Origin: Betaproteobacteria bacterium
GTDB lineage: Bacteria; Pseudomonadota; Gammaproteobacteria; Burkholderiales; Rhodocyclaceae
Length of the DNA: 45,587 bases
Direction: 5' to 3'
Assembly (NCBI GenBank): GCA_016234745.1
Contig: JACRAR010000005.1
Span: 1-45,587 of the forward strand
The position numbers and the translations under genes are program-made. The notes below the pieces were generated by a model. That model was not told the origin of the DNA. It worked only from the letters and a program-made list of their open reading frames with translations, and ran no database searches. Every line of letters begins with the position of its first letter. Position 1 is the first letter of the stretch. Shown piece after piece: positions 5,858 to 15,277 of the stretch.

Positions 5858-8572
5858 GTGAAAAACAACGCCACAGCCCATGACCGGGAGGCCACTCGTC
5901 TCAACACAGTGAAGTTCGCCCCGCCCAGTTCGGCGAACAGTTCCGTGCCACGTGAAAGTCTCGGCAAACTGATCCTTCATGCCGAGGAGAATATCGTCCT
6001 GGTGAGTGCGCCGGCAGGCTTCGGCAAGACCACGGCGATGAGCCAGGTCTATCGGCAGTGGGCAGAACAAGGCATGACCGTCGTGTGGCTGACGCTCGAT
6101 GCCGCCGACAATCACATCGGCCGTTTCGGCATGTATGTCAGCGCCGCCCTGAGCCTTTCGATCCCGGAACTCAGTGTCGAGACGCAATTCTCGAACGATC
6201 TCATGAGCGAGATCTCCACGGCCAGCGTCAGGCTGTATCGCCTGCTCGATGAACTGCCGCTGATCAGCAAGCCGTTCGTCTTCTTCCTCGATGAATTCGA
6301 GCACATCACCGATCCCAATGTGCTGGGCTTCGTCGATCGCATGCTGTGCGCGCTGGCCCAGGGACAGAAAATGGTCATCGGCTCGCGTCGCAACCCCAGT
6401 CTGCATCTCGGGCGTTTGCGCGTGCAGGGACGCTTGCTGGAACTTGACGTGGACCAGTTGCGCTTCAGCATCGAGGAAACCCGGTGCTTTGTGCGGCAAC
6501 GCATACCGGGCGAAACACTGGATGTCGAATGGGATCGCTATCACGATAAGACCGAAGGCTGGCCGGCGGCGTTGCAGTTGGCCATCACCGCGACCCTGCT
6601 CAGAAAGTCCCCCGCGGAATTCGTTCCACGCGAGTTTTCCGGTTCCGACAGGGGTTTCGCCGATTACCTCGCGGAAGACGTGCTCGCCCGGCTGCCAGTC
6701 GATCAGCAGACTTTCCTGCTGCGTTCGAGCATCTTCGACATGTTCAGCCCGGAGCTATGCGACTCGGTTTTCCAGATCACGGATAGCGAAACCTTGATCG
6801 GCAAGTCCGTCAGCGAAAACCTGTTCCTCAGCAAAGTCGATGCGGATGGCGACTGGTACCGCTACCACCCCTTGTTCCTGGAGTTTCTGCGCAAGCAATT
6901 CGACCATGGCCTGCGCCATGAAATTCCCCAGTTGCATCTTGCCGCCGCCAAGTGGTTCGCCGAAAGAGGACGCCTGACGCCAGCGATTTCCCATGCGCTG
7001 GCCGCCAGCGATCACAATCTGGCAGCGACCTTCATGGAGCAGAGCGCAATGACCTATCTGTGCTCCGGTCAGCTGAACATCATCCACCAATGGCTCGAGA
7101 TGCTGCCCGAGTCGTGCCTGATCGGTCATCCGCGACTGCTGGTCGCCGGCGCCTATGCGACGACCTTCCTGCACCGCTACGAAGATGCCAGCCGTCTGCT
7201 GTCCAAGCTCGATGCGGTCAAACCGGATGAGCAGAATATCAGCGGCGACCTGCTCGCGATCAAGATCATGCTCAGCGCCTGGACTGACAATCTCCGCGAA
7301 TGCTTCAACATTGCGCTGGAAGGGCAGCGCACGCTGGCTTCCGTCGATCCGTACGTTGTCGGTCTGATGCACAATGCGGTCGCCTACTATCATCAGTGCC
7401 AGGGTTATTTTTATTTTTCACTGCAGACTCTGGCCGTCTCCAAGCAGGCACTGACGTCGATCAATGCGCTGCACGGACTGACCTACGCGCGTACCTTCGA
7501 GGGGGCAATCAGCATGCTGCAGGGCGACACGGCGAATGCCCACTCGCGCGCGGCGGCCGCTTTGTCCCAAGCCAACAGTGCCGGGCACCGCTATTCGAGC
7601 GCGAGTCCAGTCGCAGCAAGCTATCTGGCCGAAGTGCTTTACGAAACCAACAGGCTCGACGACGTCGAGCCGCTCATCGATGACTACCTCACGCTCATGC
7701 GCGAGACTTGCATCCCTGACCAGATCATCGTCGCGCATCGCATCGCGGCGCGCGTCCATGCAATGCGCAAGCGGCCCGAACGCGCCCTGGAGGTGCTCAA
7801 TCTGCTGCAGGATCTCGGCGATGCCCGCGGCATTCCCCGGCTGGCGGCAACGGCGCGCCTGGACCGGATCTGGCTGGCGCTGGTCGAGCGCGATCTCGTC
7901 ACAGCCAATCGGCTCCTGCCACTGGCGGCGGCGGAACACATCTGGCAGCCTTTTGCCGGCATGTGGACCTATGCCGAAGACATAGAAGATCCGGAAATTG
8001 CCGCCTTCCGCCTGGCGCTCCTGAGCGGTGAAGCCTCCAATATCATCGGCAAAATAGAACAGGCGAGCAGCCGCGCCGAAGCAGCCAACCGGCGCAGGCG
8101 CTATCTGCGCCTGCAATGCCTGTTGGCACAGGCGCATGAATCTTCGCGGCGCCGCCACCGTGCGCTCGAGATCCTCGAACGCACGCTGGCCGCAGCCGAG
8201 CCGGGCGGCATGATCCGCGTCTTTGCCGACGAATCATGGTGCCTGCTGCCGTTGCTGCAAGCCATGTCGGCGCGACCTTCCACGGTTTCTCCGGCCTATC
8301 TCACACGCATCAGCGAAGCGGCGACCTACACCACAGGACGTCCCGCGACACATGTGGACGAACACCTGCCCGATGCCAAGTCACTGCTGAGCCCGCGCGA
8401 GGTGCAAATTCTGCTGCTGCTCTCCGAAGGCTATTCCAACAAAGCGCTGTCGGCAAAGCTGAATGTCGCCGAAAGCACCATTGAAACCTATCTGCACCGT
8501 ATCAACGTCAAACTGGGCTCGCGCAACCGGACGCAAGCCGTTGCCAGAGGAAGGGAACTCGACCTGATCTGA
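5858..8572 (+). CDS. MalT-type (LAL) LuxR family transcriptional regulator, copy 1
   Basis: This is a 904-residue large ATP-binding LuxR regulator. Its N-terminal STAND-type NTPase has Walker A APAGFGKTT (residues 51-59) and Walker B FVFFLDEFE (about 141-149). A long helical TPR-like region (about 380-800) would sense the effector, and the C-terminal LuxR helix-turn-helix runs from LSPREVQILLLLSEG to the end. In MalT-type proteins an inducer plus ATP causes oligomerisation and promoter activation. It starts with GTG after GAGAGG. The next regulator follows 17 bp after its stop, so the two form an operon. The EthD/SDR and RND operons just downstream carry a MalT-box-like motif and are likely targets. 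Confidence 0.92.
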   Translation: MKNNATAHDREATRLNTVKFAPPSSANSSVPRESLGKLILHAEENIVLVSAPAGFGKTTAMSQVYRQWAEQGMTVVWLTLDAADNHIGRFGMYVSAALSLSIPELSVETQFSNDLMSEISTASVRLYRLLDELPLISKPFVFFLDEFEHITDPNVLGFVDRMLCALAQGQKMVIGSRRNPSLHLGRLRVQGRLLELDVDQLRFSIEETRCFVRQRIPGETLDVEWDRYHDKTEGWPAALQLAITATLLRKSPAEFVPREFSGSDRGFADYLAEDVLARLPVDQQTFLLRSSIFDMFSPELCDSVFQITDSETLIGKSVSENLFLSKVDADGDWYRYHPLFLEFLRKQFDHGLRHEIPQLHLAAAKWFAERGRLTPAISHALAASDHNLAATFMEQSAMTYLCSGQLNIIHQWLEMLPESCLIGHPRLLVAGAYATTFLHRYEDASRLLSKLDAVKPDEQNISGDLLAIKIMLSAWTDNLRECFNIALEGQRTLASVDPYVVGLMHNAVAYYHQCQGYFYFSLQTLAVSKQALTSINALHGLTYARTFEGAISMLQGDTANAHSRAAAALSQANSAGHRYSSASPVAASYLAEVLYETNRLDDVEPLIDDYLTLMRETCIPDQIIVAHRIAARVHAMRKRPERALEVLNLLQDLGDARGIPRLAATARLDRIWLALVERDLVTANRLLPLAAAEHIWQPFAGMWTYAEDIEDPEIAAFRLALLSGEASNIIGKIEQASSRAEAANRRRRYLRLQCLLAQAHESSRRRHRALEILERTLAAAEPGGMIRVFADESWCLLPLLQAMSARPSTVSPAYLTRISEAATYTTGRPATHVDEHLPDAKSLLSPREVQILLLLSEGYSNKALSAKLNVAESTIETYLHRINVKLGSRNRTQAVARGRELDLI

Positions 8573-8589
8573 CAGGTCAGCCACAACCC

Positions 8590-11448
8590 ATGAAAACCAT
8601 TGCAACGGAGTACCAGCCAGTTCCTGCCAGCGATGTCGTGGAGCCCAGGCATGCCTATATCGCGACCAAAATCGCTCCGCCCAAGTATTCCAAGGAACAA
8701 TTGGCCCGGCCGAATCTCATCGAACGGCTCCAGGAAGGCAAGGACGGCACGCTGACCTACATCCGCGCCCCCGCGGGATTCGGCAAGTCCACACTACTGA
8801 CCCAGTGGCGCGCAGTGATGCAGCAGGAAGGCAAGATCACCGCCTGGTACAGTCTCGACGGCTCCGACAACGAGGAGAGCCAGTTCGTTGCCTACCTGGT
8901 GGCCAGCCTGAGCAAGGCCGGCTGCCCGATCGGCGAGGGGGCATTCGGCATCTACCGGCGTGGCGACCCGCGTTCGCTCGAGACATTCGTGGCGTGCATC
9001 GTCAACGACATCAGCGAATTCGGCCAGGAAGTCTTCCTGTTCTTCGACGATTTTCACCGCGTCAGCAATCCGGTGATCTGGGGGCTGGTCTCCAGCCTGC
9101 TCTGGTATGCCCCGCCCAATTTCCATTTCGTTCTGGCGTCGCGCGCCGAGGTGCCGTTTTCCCTTTCGCAATTGCGCTTTCATGGCCAGGTGCTGGAAAT
9201 CGATGTCGGCGAATTGAAATTTTCCTTTGAGGAATCCTGCCGGCTGCTCTGCGACGGACTGCCGTCGCGCCCGACCACGACGCAGATGCATGCCATCCAT
9301 GACGCGACCGAGGGCTGGGTCGCAGCGTTGCAGCTGGTGGTGCTTTCGGCACGGCGGCACAAGAATGTGGACGTCTATCTCGACTCGTTGATTCGTGCCG
9401 GAAACTCCACCGGAATCGCCGAATACCTGACGCACGACTGGCTCAAGAAAATGCCGCCGGAAGCCGTCGATTTCCTGCTCAAAACCTCCATTCTCGATCA
9501 ATTCAACGCCGATCTTTCTTCGGCCGTGACCGGCCTGCCCGACACCGAGCAAATTCTCCGGCAACTCGAGACGGAAAACCTGTTTGTCATTCCGCTGGAA
9601 GGTGACGGACGCTGGTACCGCTACCACCATCTGTTCGCCCACTACCTGCAGCGGCAGTTGATCGAAACCCTGACCTCGGACAAGGGCAAGAACGGCATCC
9701 ACGGTTTCACCGCCGACATTTTTTCGTCATCTGCATCCCCCGCACCGTCCGAGCGCACCACAGTCGGCTTGAGCGTACTGCATGCCCGGGCCAGCGCCTG
9801 GTTCAATGCGCACGGCTACATCATCGAGTCGGCCCAGCACGCCCTCGCAGCGGGCGATCAGCTCGGCGCCCTGCGCGTGATCGAGAAATGCGCGATGGAC
9901 CTGGTCGCCACCGGCGAGTTGAACACCCTGCTCGCCTGGGTCGATCGGCTACCCGCGGAAGAAGTGCAGATGCGCGCCCGCCTCAGGCTGGCGCGGCTCT
10001 GGGCGCTGATCCTGTCATGCCGGCTGGACCTGGCGAAAACCGAACTCGATGCGCTTGAAAGCAGCCCCAGCGCACGCGCGCTGATCACCGATTTCGAATT
10101 TGATGTGCTGCATGCCGCCATTGCCACCTATGTTTTCGATAGTGCAAATGTCGGCCAACTGAAGCGCCGCTGGCCCTTCCAGAACCAGAACGGGGACCTA
10201 TGGCATACCAGCGCCGGCAGCAACGTCCTGGCGTTTTATTTCATCCACGAAGGTGACTCTGCCGCCGCCGAAAATGTCCTGAACTGGGCCAAGCTGGCCG
10301 ACCCGTCCTGGGAAAGCTTTTATCCCAGCGTCTATCGCAATTGTTTCCTCGGCTTCATCAGCGAGCGCAAGGGAGACCTGCCAAGAGCGGAAATCTTGTA
10401 CCGTGAAGCCATGTATCGCGCCGAGCAGAAGGGCGGCCGCCGTTCCACGCCGGCCATCGTCGCAGCCGGCCTGCTGTCAGCAGTGCTGTACGAAACGGAC
10501 CGCCTGGCCGAAACCGAGGCAATCCTGGCCAACCGCTTCGACTACATCGGCCAGGGCGCTTACCCGGGCCCGGTGATCGCCGCCTACACGGCCGGATCCA
10601 GGGAAAGGTATCTATCCGGTGATGCCACCGGCGCGCTCGAACTGCTCGCGGGACTGCAAGCCTATGGCGACTCGATCAAAGTGCCCGGCATCAGCGTCAT
10701 GGCGAATGCCGAGAAACTGCGCCGTGCACTGTGGAGCGGCGACCTGGCGCTGGCGGAAAAGCTCTGCGGCGAAATCACGCTGCTGGCGCAGGACTACATG
10801 GAATGCCTGACCGGCAGCCATGCCGTTTTCCGCCTCGCCTGCTGCATGTCGCGGCTGCGTCTCATGAGCGCCCAGGGCAGTCATGCCGAAGTGTTGCGCG
10901 AGGCCGAAGCATTGCTTGCCCTGACCGAGAAATCTCATTCACTGACGGCTCAGGTCGGCGTCATGATCCTTCTCGCCCTGACTCTGGAACGATCCGGCCA
11001 GACATCGGCCGCCGAAAAATACATCCTCGCGACACTGCGCAAAGCCGAGCAGGCCGGCCTGATCCGCACTTTCGCCGACGAAGGTGGTGAACTCTATGCC
11101 CTGATTGCGCGGGCGCATGACAATAACGCCGATCCGGCGCTGGCGATCAGCGACGCTTACCTGCGCAAGTTGAAATCCGCTTTCGGGGTTGAGCTCGGCA
11201 ATCAGCAGCTCTACCGGCTTACCCAGCAGGATGGCGGCACGCCGCCGACCGAAGCCTTCAGCCAGCGCGAGCGCGAAATACTCAACCTGCTCTCGCGCGG
11301 CATGCCGAACAAGCGGATTGCGCACACGCTCAATGTGTCGGTGGATACGGTCAAATGGCATCTCAAGAATCTCTACAGCAAGCTCGGCACATCCAGTCGC
11401 TTCGACGCCGTGCAGTGTGCCCGGCGGCATGGCCTGATCGTCGATTGA
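8590..11448 (+). CDS. MalT-type (LAL) LuxR family transcriptional regulator, copy 2
   Basis: This 952-residue protein has the same architecture as its neighbour: Walker A APAGFGKST (about 60-68), Walker B VFLFFDDFH (about 147-155), a TPR-like sensor region and a C-terminal LuxR HTH beginning FSQREREILNLLSRG and ending in KLGTSSRFDAVQCARR. It is clearly diverged from copy 1, so this is not a recent duplication. The ribosome site is weak, so translation may depend on coupling with copy 1. Two LAL regulators in one transcript could hetero-oligomerise or respond to different pathway metabolites. It ends 130 bp before the conserved promoter block at 11580. Confidence 0.92.
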   Translation: MKTIATEYQPVPASDVVEPRHAYIATKIAPPKYSKEQLARPNLIERLQEGKDGTLTYIRAPAGFGKSTLLTQWRAVMQQEGKITAWYSLDGSDNEESQFVAYLVASLSKAGCPIGEGAFGIYRRGDPRSLETFVACIVNDISEFGQEVFLFFDDFHRVSNPVIWGLVSSLLWYAPPNFHFVLASRAEVPFSLSQLRFHGQVLEIDVGELKFSFEESCRLLCDGLPSRPTTTQMHAIHDATEGWVAALQLVVLSARRHKNVDVYLDSLIRAGNSTGIAEYLTHDWLKKMPPEAVDFLLKTSILDQFNADLSSAVTGLPDTEQILRQLETENLFVIPLEGDGRWYRYHHLFAHYLQRQLIETLTSDKGKNGIHGFTADIFSSSASPAPSERTTVGLSVLHARASAWFNAHGYIIESAQHALAAGDQLGALRVIEKCAMDLVATGELNTLLAWVDRLPAEEVQMRARLRLARLWALILSCRLDLAKTELDALESSPSARALITDFEFDVLHAAIATYVFDSANVGQLKRRWPFQNQNGDLWHTSAGSNVLAFYFIHEGDSAAAENVLNWAKLADPSWESFYPSVYRNCFLGFISERKGDLPRAEILYREAMYRAEQKGGRRSTPAIVAAGLLSAVLYETDRLAETEAILANRFDYIGQGAYPGPVIAAYTAGSRERYLSGDATGALELLAGLQAYGDSIKVPGISVMANAEKLRRALWSGDLALAEKLCGEITLLAQDYMECLTGSHAVFRLACCMSRLRLMSAQGSHAEVLREAEALLALTEKSHSLTAQVGVMILLALTLERSGQTSAAEKYILATLRKAEQAGLIRTFADEGGELYALIARAHDNNADPALAISDAYLRKLKSAFGVELGNQQLYRLTQQDGGTPPTEAFSQREREILNLLSRGMPNKRIAHTLNVSVDTVKWHLKNLYSKLGTSSRFDAVQCARRHGLIVD

Positions 11449-11579
11449 TTTAGGTGTGCGTTGCCACGACAAGGGTAGCCCGATACCTGGCATCGACGTC
11501 ATCCGCTTGCTTTCGATAAAGCCGGCAGAACTCAATTCACAAATCTGCGCACTCAGGCAGAGGTTTGTGATGTCCTGTG

Positions 11580-11652
11580 TCAAAAATACCTACTCAAATA
11601 CTTATTTTGGGGGATGAGCAAGGCTTGCAGCGCTTCTATCTTTGCTGCAAGC
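11580..11652 (+). promoter_or_regulatory. Conserved regulatory block upstream of the EthD/SDR operon
   Basis: Bases 11580-11603 are identical over 24 positions to 15102-15125. They contain two direct copies of TCAAA-type half sites (TCAAAAATAC and CTCAAATAC). At 11610-11619 the sequence GGGGATGAGC matches 9 of 10 bases of the E. coli MalT box GGGGA(T/G)GAGG. A perfect 9-bp hairpin (11623-11631 with 11644-11652, 12-base loop) follows. The next gene starts at 11733, and a 9-bp direct repeat TACCAATCG (11692-11709) lies in the leader. The rest of 11449-11732 shows no gene. This is probably the activator site for the LAL regulators encoded immediately upstream. Confidence 0.7.
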
Positions 11653-11732
11653 GCACCTGCCCGGACAGAAGGTGCGTTTCCGACGCAAGAGTACCAATCG
11701 TACCAATCGTACCGTTACCTGGAAGGATAACC

Positions 11733-12521
11733 ATGATCCGCGTTAATTTTGTACTTCGCCGTCGTCCGGGAATGTCCGCGCAAGACTTCGAGAACATCTT
11801 CCGCAATGTTTACGGCCCGCTCGTCGCCAAGTATCAGAGCATTCTGGAATTGCAAAAATACATTCAATCCTACACGCTGCTCAAGGATACCTTAGGCGCG
11901 GCACTGCGCGCCGCCAGGCCGGAAATGCATGAGCCATTTGACGGCACCGCTGCCTTCTGGTGGCCAAACCGGGAACGCATGGCCGCAGCACTGGGGTCGC
12001 CTGCCGGGAAAGCAGCGCTTGCAGAATTGATTGAATGCGAGAGGACATTCGCAGACCTCTCGCGCTCCTGCATTTTCCTGACCCGGGAGATACCGCAGAT
12101 CAATCCCATGCCGGAAGACTGCATTCTTGCCAAAAACGGTTCCCCCATCGTCAAGCTGATCTACGTTCTGCATGCCCTGCCTGCGCTTGGCCGGGCTGGA
12201 TGCCAGGTCTGGTGGCAAACACGCCACGGCGCAATCACGCGCAGGTACGGCGCGGCCATGGGTTTCCTGCGTTACATTCAGAGCCACTCGTTTGATGACC
12301 CGCTGCATGCTGCGCTGGCGAATGATCGCGGTACCCTTGCGGCATACGATGGCATGACGGAAGTGTGGTTCGACCGGCTCTATCTGGACAGCGTGATACG
12401 CAATCCCGATTGCGAGGGTTCGGAGGGTTTTGGCTTGCTGCTCGAAGATGAGTACAAATTCGTCGATCTTTCCGGCGCCAGCACCTGGTTCGCCAAGGAA
12501 CAAGTCTTGATCGAGAGATAA
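11733..12521 (+). CDS. Tandem EthD-domain protein
   Basis: This 262-residue protein is made of two EthD-like ferredoxin-fold halves. The first starts IRVNFVLRRRPGMSAQDFENIFRNVYGPLV (about 2-31) and the second starts at about 146 with VKLIYVLHALPALGRAGCQVWWQTRHG. Both carry the 'GM/GR...F...W...HG' type of dimeric alpha-beta barrel signature. Such domains form small hydrophobic pockets and occur as accessory or ring-modifying proteins in hydrocarbon, ether and aromatic catabolism. I start it at the ATG at 11733 with GGAAGG upstream; the in-frame extension to 11577 crosses the regulatory block and is not coding-like. It is the first gene of an operon with two SDRs. Function within the pathway unknown. 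Confidence 0.8.
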   Translation: MIRVNFVLRRRPGMSAQDFENIFRNVYGPLVAKYQSILELQKYIQSYTLLKDTLGAALRAARPEMHEPFDGTAAFWWPNRERMAAALGSPAGKAALAELIECERTFADLSRSCIFLTREIPQINPMPEDCILAKNGSPIVKLIYVLHALPALGRAGCQVWWQTRHGAITRRYGAAMGFLRYIQSHSFDDPLHAALANDRGTLAAYDGMTEVWFDRLYLDSVIRNPDCEGSEGFGLLLEDEYKFVDLSGASTWFAKEQVLIER

Positions 12522-12533
12522 CAGGAGGAAGGC

Positions 12534-13289
12534 ATGGGCAACATATTCATTACGGGTGGAAGCCGCGGTATGGGCAAGGCGGTAGCCATCAAGTTCGCAC
12601 AACAAGGCCACAACGTAGCGATCACCTACGAAAAGAACCGCGCTGCGGCGGAGAACCTCGTGAGCCAGATCAAGGCAATGGGAAAAGACGCCATCGCGCT
12701 GGCCTTGAAGATGGATGATCCCAAGTCGATAGATGCCGCCTTCGCGGCGTTTGAGCAGCATTTCGGCAAACTGGATTACCTGTTCAACAACGCCGGCATT
12801 TTCCTGGCGTCCAAGTCCCTCTCCGATCAGACTTGGGAGGACTGGGAAAAGCTGCTGCGAGTTAACGTCATCGGCCAATGGTATTGCACCAAGGCAGCGG
12901 TCAGGATCATGGAAAAGAACGGCGGCGGTTCGATTGTGTACAACTCCTCGGTATCCGGCTCCACCGCGTTCCCGAACGCAGCGGATTACGCCGCCTCCAA
13001 GCATGCCGTGGTCGGAATGGTGAAGGGGCATGCGATCGAGTGCGCGCCGAAAAAAATCCGGGTTAACGGCATCTGTACCGGATTCATCCGCACGGACATG
13101 TTCGATGAGTATTTTGGCGCCGCCGAAGATTTTCTCGCGAATACGAAGATTCCCGCCCGGCGCGTCGGGACAGTCGAGGAAGTGGCCAGTCTGGCGTATT
13201 GGCTTCTGGTGGAAGGAACCTACTGCTACGGGACCAACATCGTGCTGGACGGCGGCATCACCATCGGTCCCATCGCTGTGCCCGCGTGA
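12534..13289 (+). CDS. SDR family NAD(P)-dependent oxidoreductase 1
   Basis: This 251-residue classical short-chain dehydrogenase has the cofactor motif TGGSRGMG at 7-14, NNAG near 85, a serine in NSSVSGS and the catalytic pair Tyr152-x3-Lys156. It would interconvert a secondary alcohol and a ketone. It follows the EthD gene by 12 bp with an AGGAGG site, so it is in the same operon. In the EbN1 ethylbenzene pathway an SDR (1-phenylethanol dehydrogenase) supplies the ketone to acetophenone carboxylase. By analogy this gene or its neighbour may supply the Apc-like complex here. This is an inference from context, since SDR substrates cannot be read from motifs. Confidence 0.92.
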   Translation: MGNIFITGGSRGMGKAVAIKFAQQGHNVAITYEKNRAAAENLVSQIKAMGKDAIALALKMDDPKSIDAAFAAFEQHFGKLDYLFNNAGIFLASKSLSDQTWEDWEKLLRVNVIGQWYCTKAAVRIMEKNGGGSIVYNSSVSGSTAFPNAADYAASKHAVVGMVKGHAIECAPKKIRVNGICTGFIRTDMFDEYFGAAEDFLANTKIPARRVGTVEEVASLAYWLLVEGTYCYGTNIVLDGGITIGPIAVPA

Positions 13290-13331
13290 GTCAATATTTG
13301 ACAAGCAGAACTTTGATGGAGATATAAGAAC

Positions 13332-14102
13332 ATGTCGCAAAACGGGATTATCGAGAAGGAAGTGTCACCCATGAACGGCAAGGTCGCAATCGTCACCGGG
13401 GGCGGTTCCGGGATAGGGCGGTCAGCGGCACTGCTGTTTACCAAAAAAGGTGCGAAAGTGGTCATCGCGGATATCGCCGCGACGGGCGGCGAAGAAACCG
13501 CTGCCATGGTGAGAACCGCTGGCGGCGAAGCGCTCTTTGTCAGGACGGACGTGTCCCGGACAGAAGATGTGAAGGCGATGGTCGACAGAACGATTGCGGC
13601 TTTCGGCCGGCTCGATTACGCTTTCAACAACGCCGGGGTATTCACCGGGCTGATTCCGCTGCCGGAGTACACCGAAGAAATGTGGGACAAGAACATCAAT
13701 ATCAACCTGAAAGGGGTCTGGCTCTGCATGAAGCACGAGATCCCGCATATGCAGGAGAACGGTGGCGGTGCCATCGTCAACACTTCGTCGATCGCAGGAT
13801 TGGTCGCATTTCCCGGACACTATGGTTACGCTGCCAGCAAATTTGGCGTGAATGGCATCACCAAGGTTGCCGCGCTCGAGTACGCCCCTTCCAGGGTCCG
13901 GGTCAACGCGGTGTGCCCGGCAGTCATTGATACGCCCATGGCGGCAGGCCTGCTGGAGGAATCCTACAAGTCGCTGCATCCTCTCGGACGTTTCGGCAAG
14001 CCGGAAGATGTGGCCGCCACGGCGGTGTGGCTGTGTTCCGACGAGGCAAGTTTCATTACGGGGCAGATCCTGGGTGTCGATGGCGGGTACACCCTGCCAT
14101 AG
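13332..14102 (+). CDS. SDR family oxidoreductase 2
   Basis: This 256-residue classical SDR has TGGGSGIG near residues 22-29, DIAAT after strand 2 with an acidic residue that favours NAD over NADP, NNAG near 98, and Tyr166-x3-Lys170. The C-terminal GQILGVDGGYTLP is standard for the family. An alternative start at 13371 (MNGKVAIVTGG) would give the more usual length; both starts have a purine-rich site upstream (GGAGA about 10 bases, GAAGGA about 11). It lies 42 bp after SDR 1 in the same operon. It is only distantly related to SDR 1, so the pair probably acts on different steps or different enantiomers. Confidence 0.92.
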   Translation: MSQNGIIEKEVSPMNGKVAIVTGGGSGIGRSAALLFTKKGAKVVIADIAATGGEETAAMVRTAGGEALFVRTDVSRTEDVKAMVDRTIAAFGRLDYAFNNAGVFTGLIPLPEYTEEMWDKNININLKGVWLCMKHEIPHMQENGGGAIVNTSSIAGLVAFPGHYGYAASKFGVNGITKVAALEYAPSRVRVNAVCPAVIDTPMAAGLLEESYKSLHPLGRFGKPEDVAATAVWLCSDEASFITGQILGVDGGYTLP

Positions 14103-14164
14103 AGCGGGAAAGGTTCCGGTGTTGCGCTCGATGAGAGACAGCGCGTGACGATAATCAACAGGGG

Positions 14165-14893
14165 ATGCCTGAAATGCAAACGACAGAGGACATGACCTTC
14201 ACACATGCGCAGCTTGCCGACCTGAGCAAGAATTTCAACCAGCTCGCGCTCGAGGCGCTCGACCGCGGCGATCTGGAACAGGCCCGGCACTGGATCAAGC
14301 GGAACGAGGAAACCAAGCACTATATCCACGACATGTATCTGGCCTGGGTGCCGAAGTTGCTCTCGATCATCAACGAGCGTCTCGGCGAAGACCAGGTGCC
14401 GGGCATTCTGAAGGAGTCGGTGCAGTCGTTCATCGCTCCCTTGTTTGAGGTCAAGCGGCAATTGCTGGAACAGGGAGGGATGCGCGCCTGGATGGAATTC
14501 ATGGTGGATGTCTGGCGCCAGCATTGCGGGGCCTGGACCCTCACCGAAGATGACGAGAAATACACCATGACGCAACACCCTTGCGGCAGCGGCGGACAGA
14601 TGGTGGACCGCGGGGTGTACGACGGCATTCTCGGGGAGCGCAAATTCACCAAGCCGGGTTTCCACACCTTCTCGAAAGAAAACATGCCGCAATACTGCGG
14701 TCATTGCGTCTGGGCGCACATGGTGTTGCCGATGCAGGCCACCGGGGAGCCGCTCTGGTGCCATGACCTGGCCATGCCCTTCCCGGTCAAGCCGGGCGAC
14801 CCGTGCACGCACTACTTCTTCAAGAACGGCAAGGACATTCCGGAAAAATATTACGCCATGGTGGGAATGAAAAAACCGGAGGCAAAGCGATGA
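14165..14893 (+). CDS. Uncharacterised cysteine-motif protein, copy 1
   Basis: This 242-residue soluble protein belongs to a family I do not recognise. A helical N-terminal half (about 12-120) ends in EFMVDVWRQH. The C-terminal half carries CGSGG (C140), YCGHC (C178 and C181), and PGDPC (C214), followed by HYFFK and an IPEKYY motif. The gene at 32106 encodes a clear paralogue in which exactly these four cysteines are kept (C142, C180, C183, C216), while Cys121 and Cys199 are not. This points to a structural or catalytic metal site, zinc or iron. The start is uncertain: an ATG at 14174 is better spaced from AGGGG. Last gene of the EthD/SDR operon. It loosely recalls small hydrolase families with C...GDxC motifs, but I make no functional claim. 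Confidence 0.75.
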   Translation: MPEMQTTEDMTFTHAQLADLSKNFNQLALEALDRGDLEQARHWIKRNEETKHYIHDMYLAWVPKLLSIINERLGEDQVPGILKESVQSFIAPLFEVKRQLLEQGGMRAWMEFMVDVWRQHCGAWTLTEDDEKYTMTQHPCGSGGQMVDRGVYDGILGERKFTKPGFHTFSKENMPQYCGHCVWAHMVLPMQATGEPLWCHDLAMPFPVKPGDPCTHYFFKNGKDIPEKYYAMVGMKKPEAKR

Positions 14894-15277
14894 TCGCTGC
14901 GTTGCGACCGGAGCGTTCATAGCGATACCCGCCGCAATCTGCATTTCCCGCACGGGATGCGCATAACCGGGCCCCTTGCTGTCCCGGACGCGAACTAACG
15001 TCCCAGTCTTCGCCCGACGCCGCGAGACATACCTGTAATTGCCCCGCGAAAGCTGTCCGCGCCGCTCGGCCGGATTCCGAAAGTGATTACAAAACTCCCG
15101 CTCAAAAATACCTACTCAAATACTTCCTTAGGAGGATGAGTAATAGTTGCCGTGTTCATATTCTTGCAACCAGCCATTTACGGCCGCTGGAGCGGACGGT
15201 TTGGCTGACCACCGCATGCTTGCGGGGTTTGGGCAAAGCCTGAATCGAAAAACAAGGCTTGTTGAGGGGAGTCACTT
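14894..15277. other. Gene-free promoter region before the RND operon
   Basis: About 384 bp without a gene. The left two thirds show nothing I can assign; no terminator with a T-run is visible after the preceding gene. The right part contains the conserved regulatory block at 15102-15170, then about 100 bases of leader up to the TTG start of the RND gene. Confidence 0.6.
15102..15170 (+). promoter_or_regulatory. Conserved regulatory block upstream of the RND operon
   Basis: Bases 15102-15125 are identical to 11580-11603. The next 25 bases match the other copy at 16 positions without any gap, including GGATGAG (GAGGATGAGT at 15132-15141 matches 8 of 10 bases of the MalT box). A weaker hairpin follows, GTTGC 15146-15150 with GCAAC 15166-15170. 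Its stem starts 44 bases after the block start, against 43 in the other copy. One stem pair appears compensated (C-G there, G-C here). The gene starts at 15278, a spacing similar to that of the first block (about 153 bp, as in 11580 to 11733). Confidence 0.7.

Noticed and set aside
11616-15240. Short upstream frames starting at the ATGAG inside both conserved blocks, with faintly similar first residues
   Set aside because: The would-be Shine-Dalgarno touches the ATG with no spacing, and the similarity is explained by the conserved DNA motif. Better read as an operator or leader element than as leader peptides.
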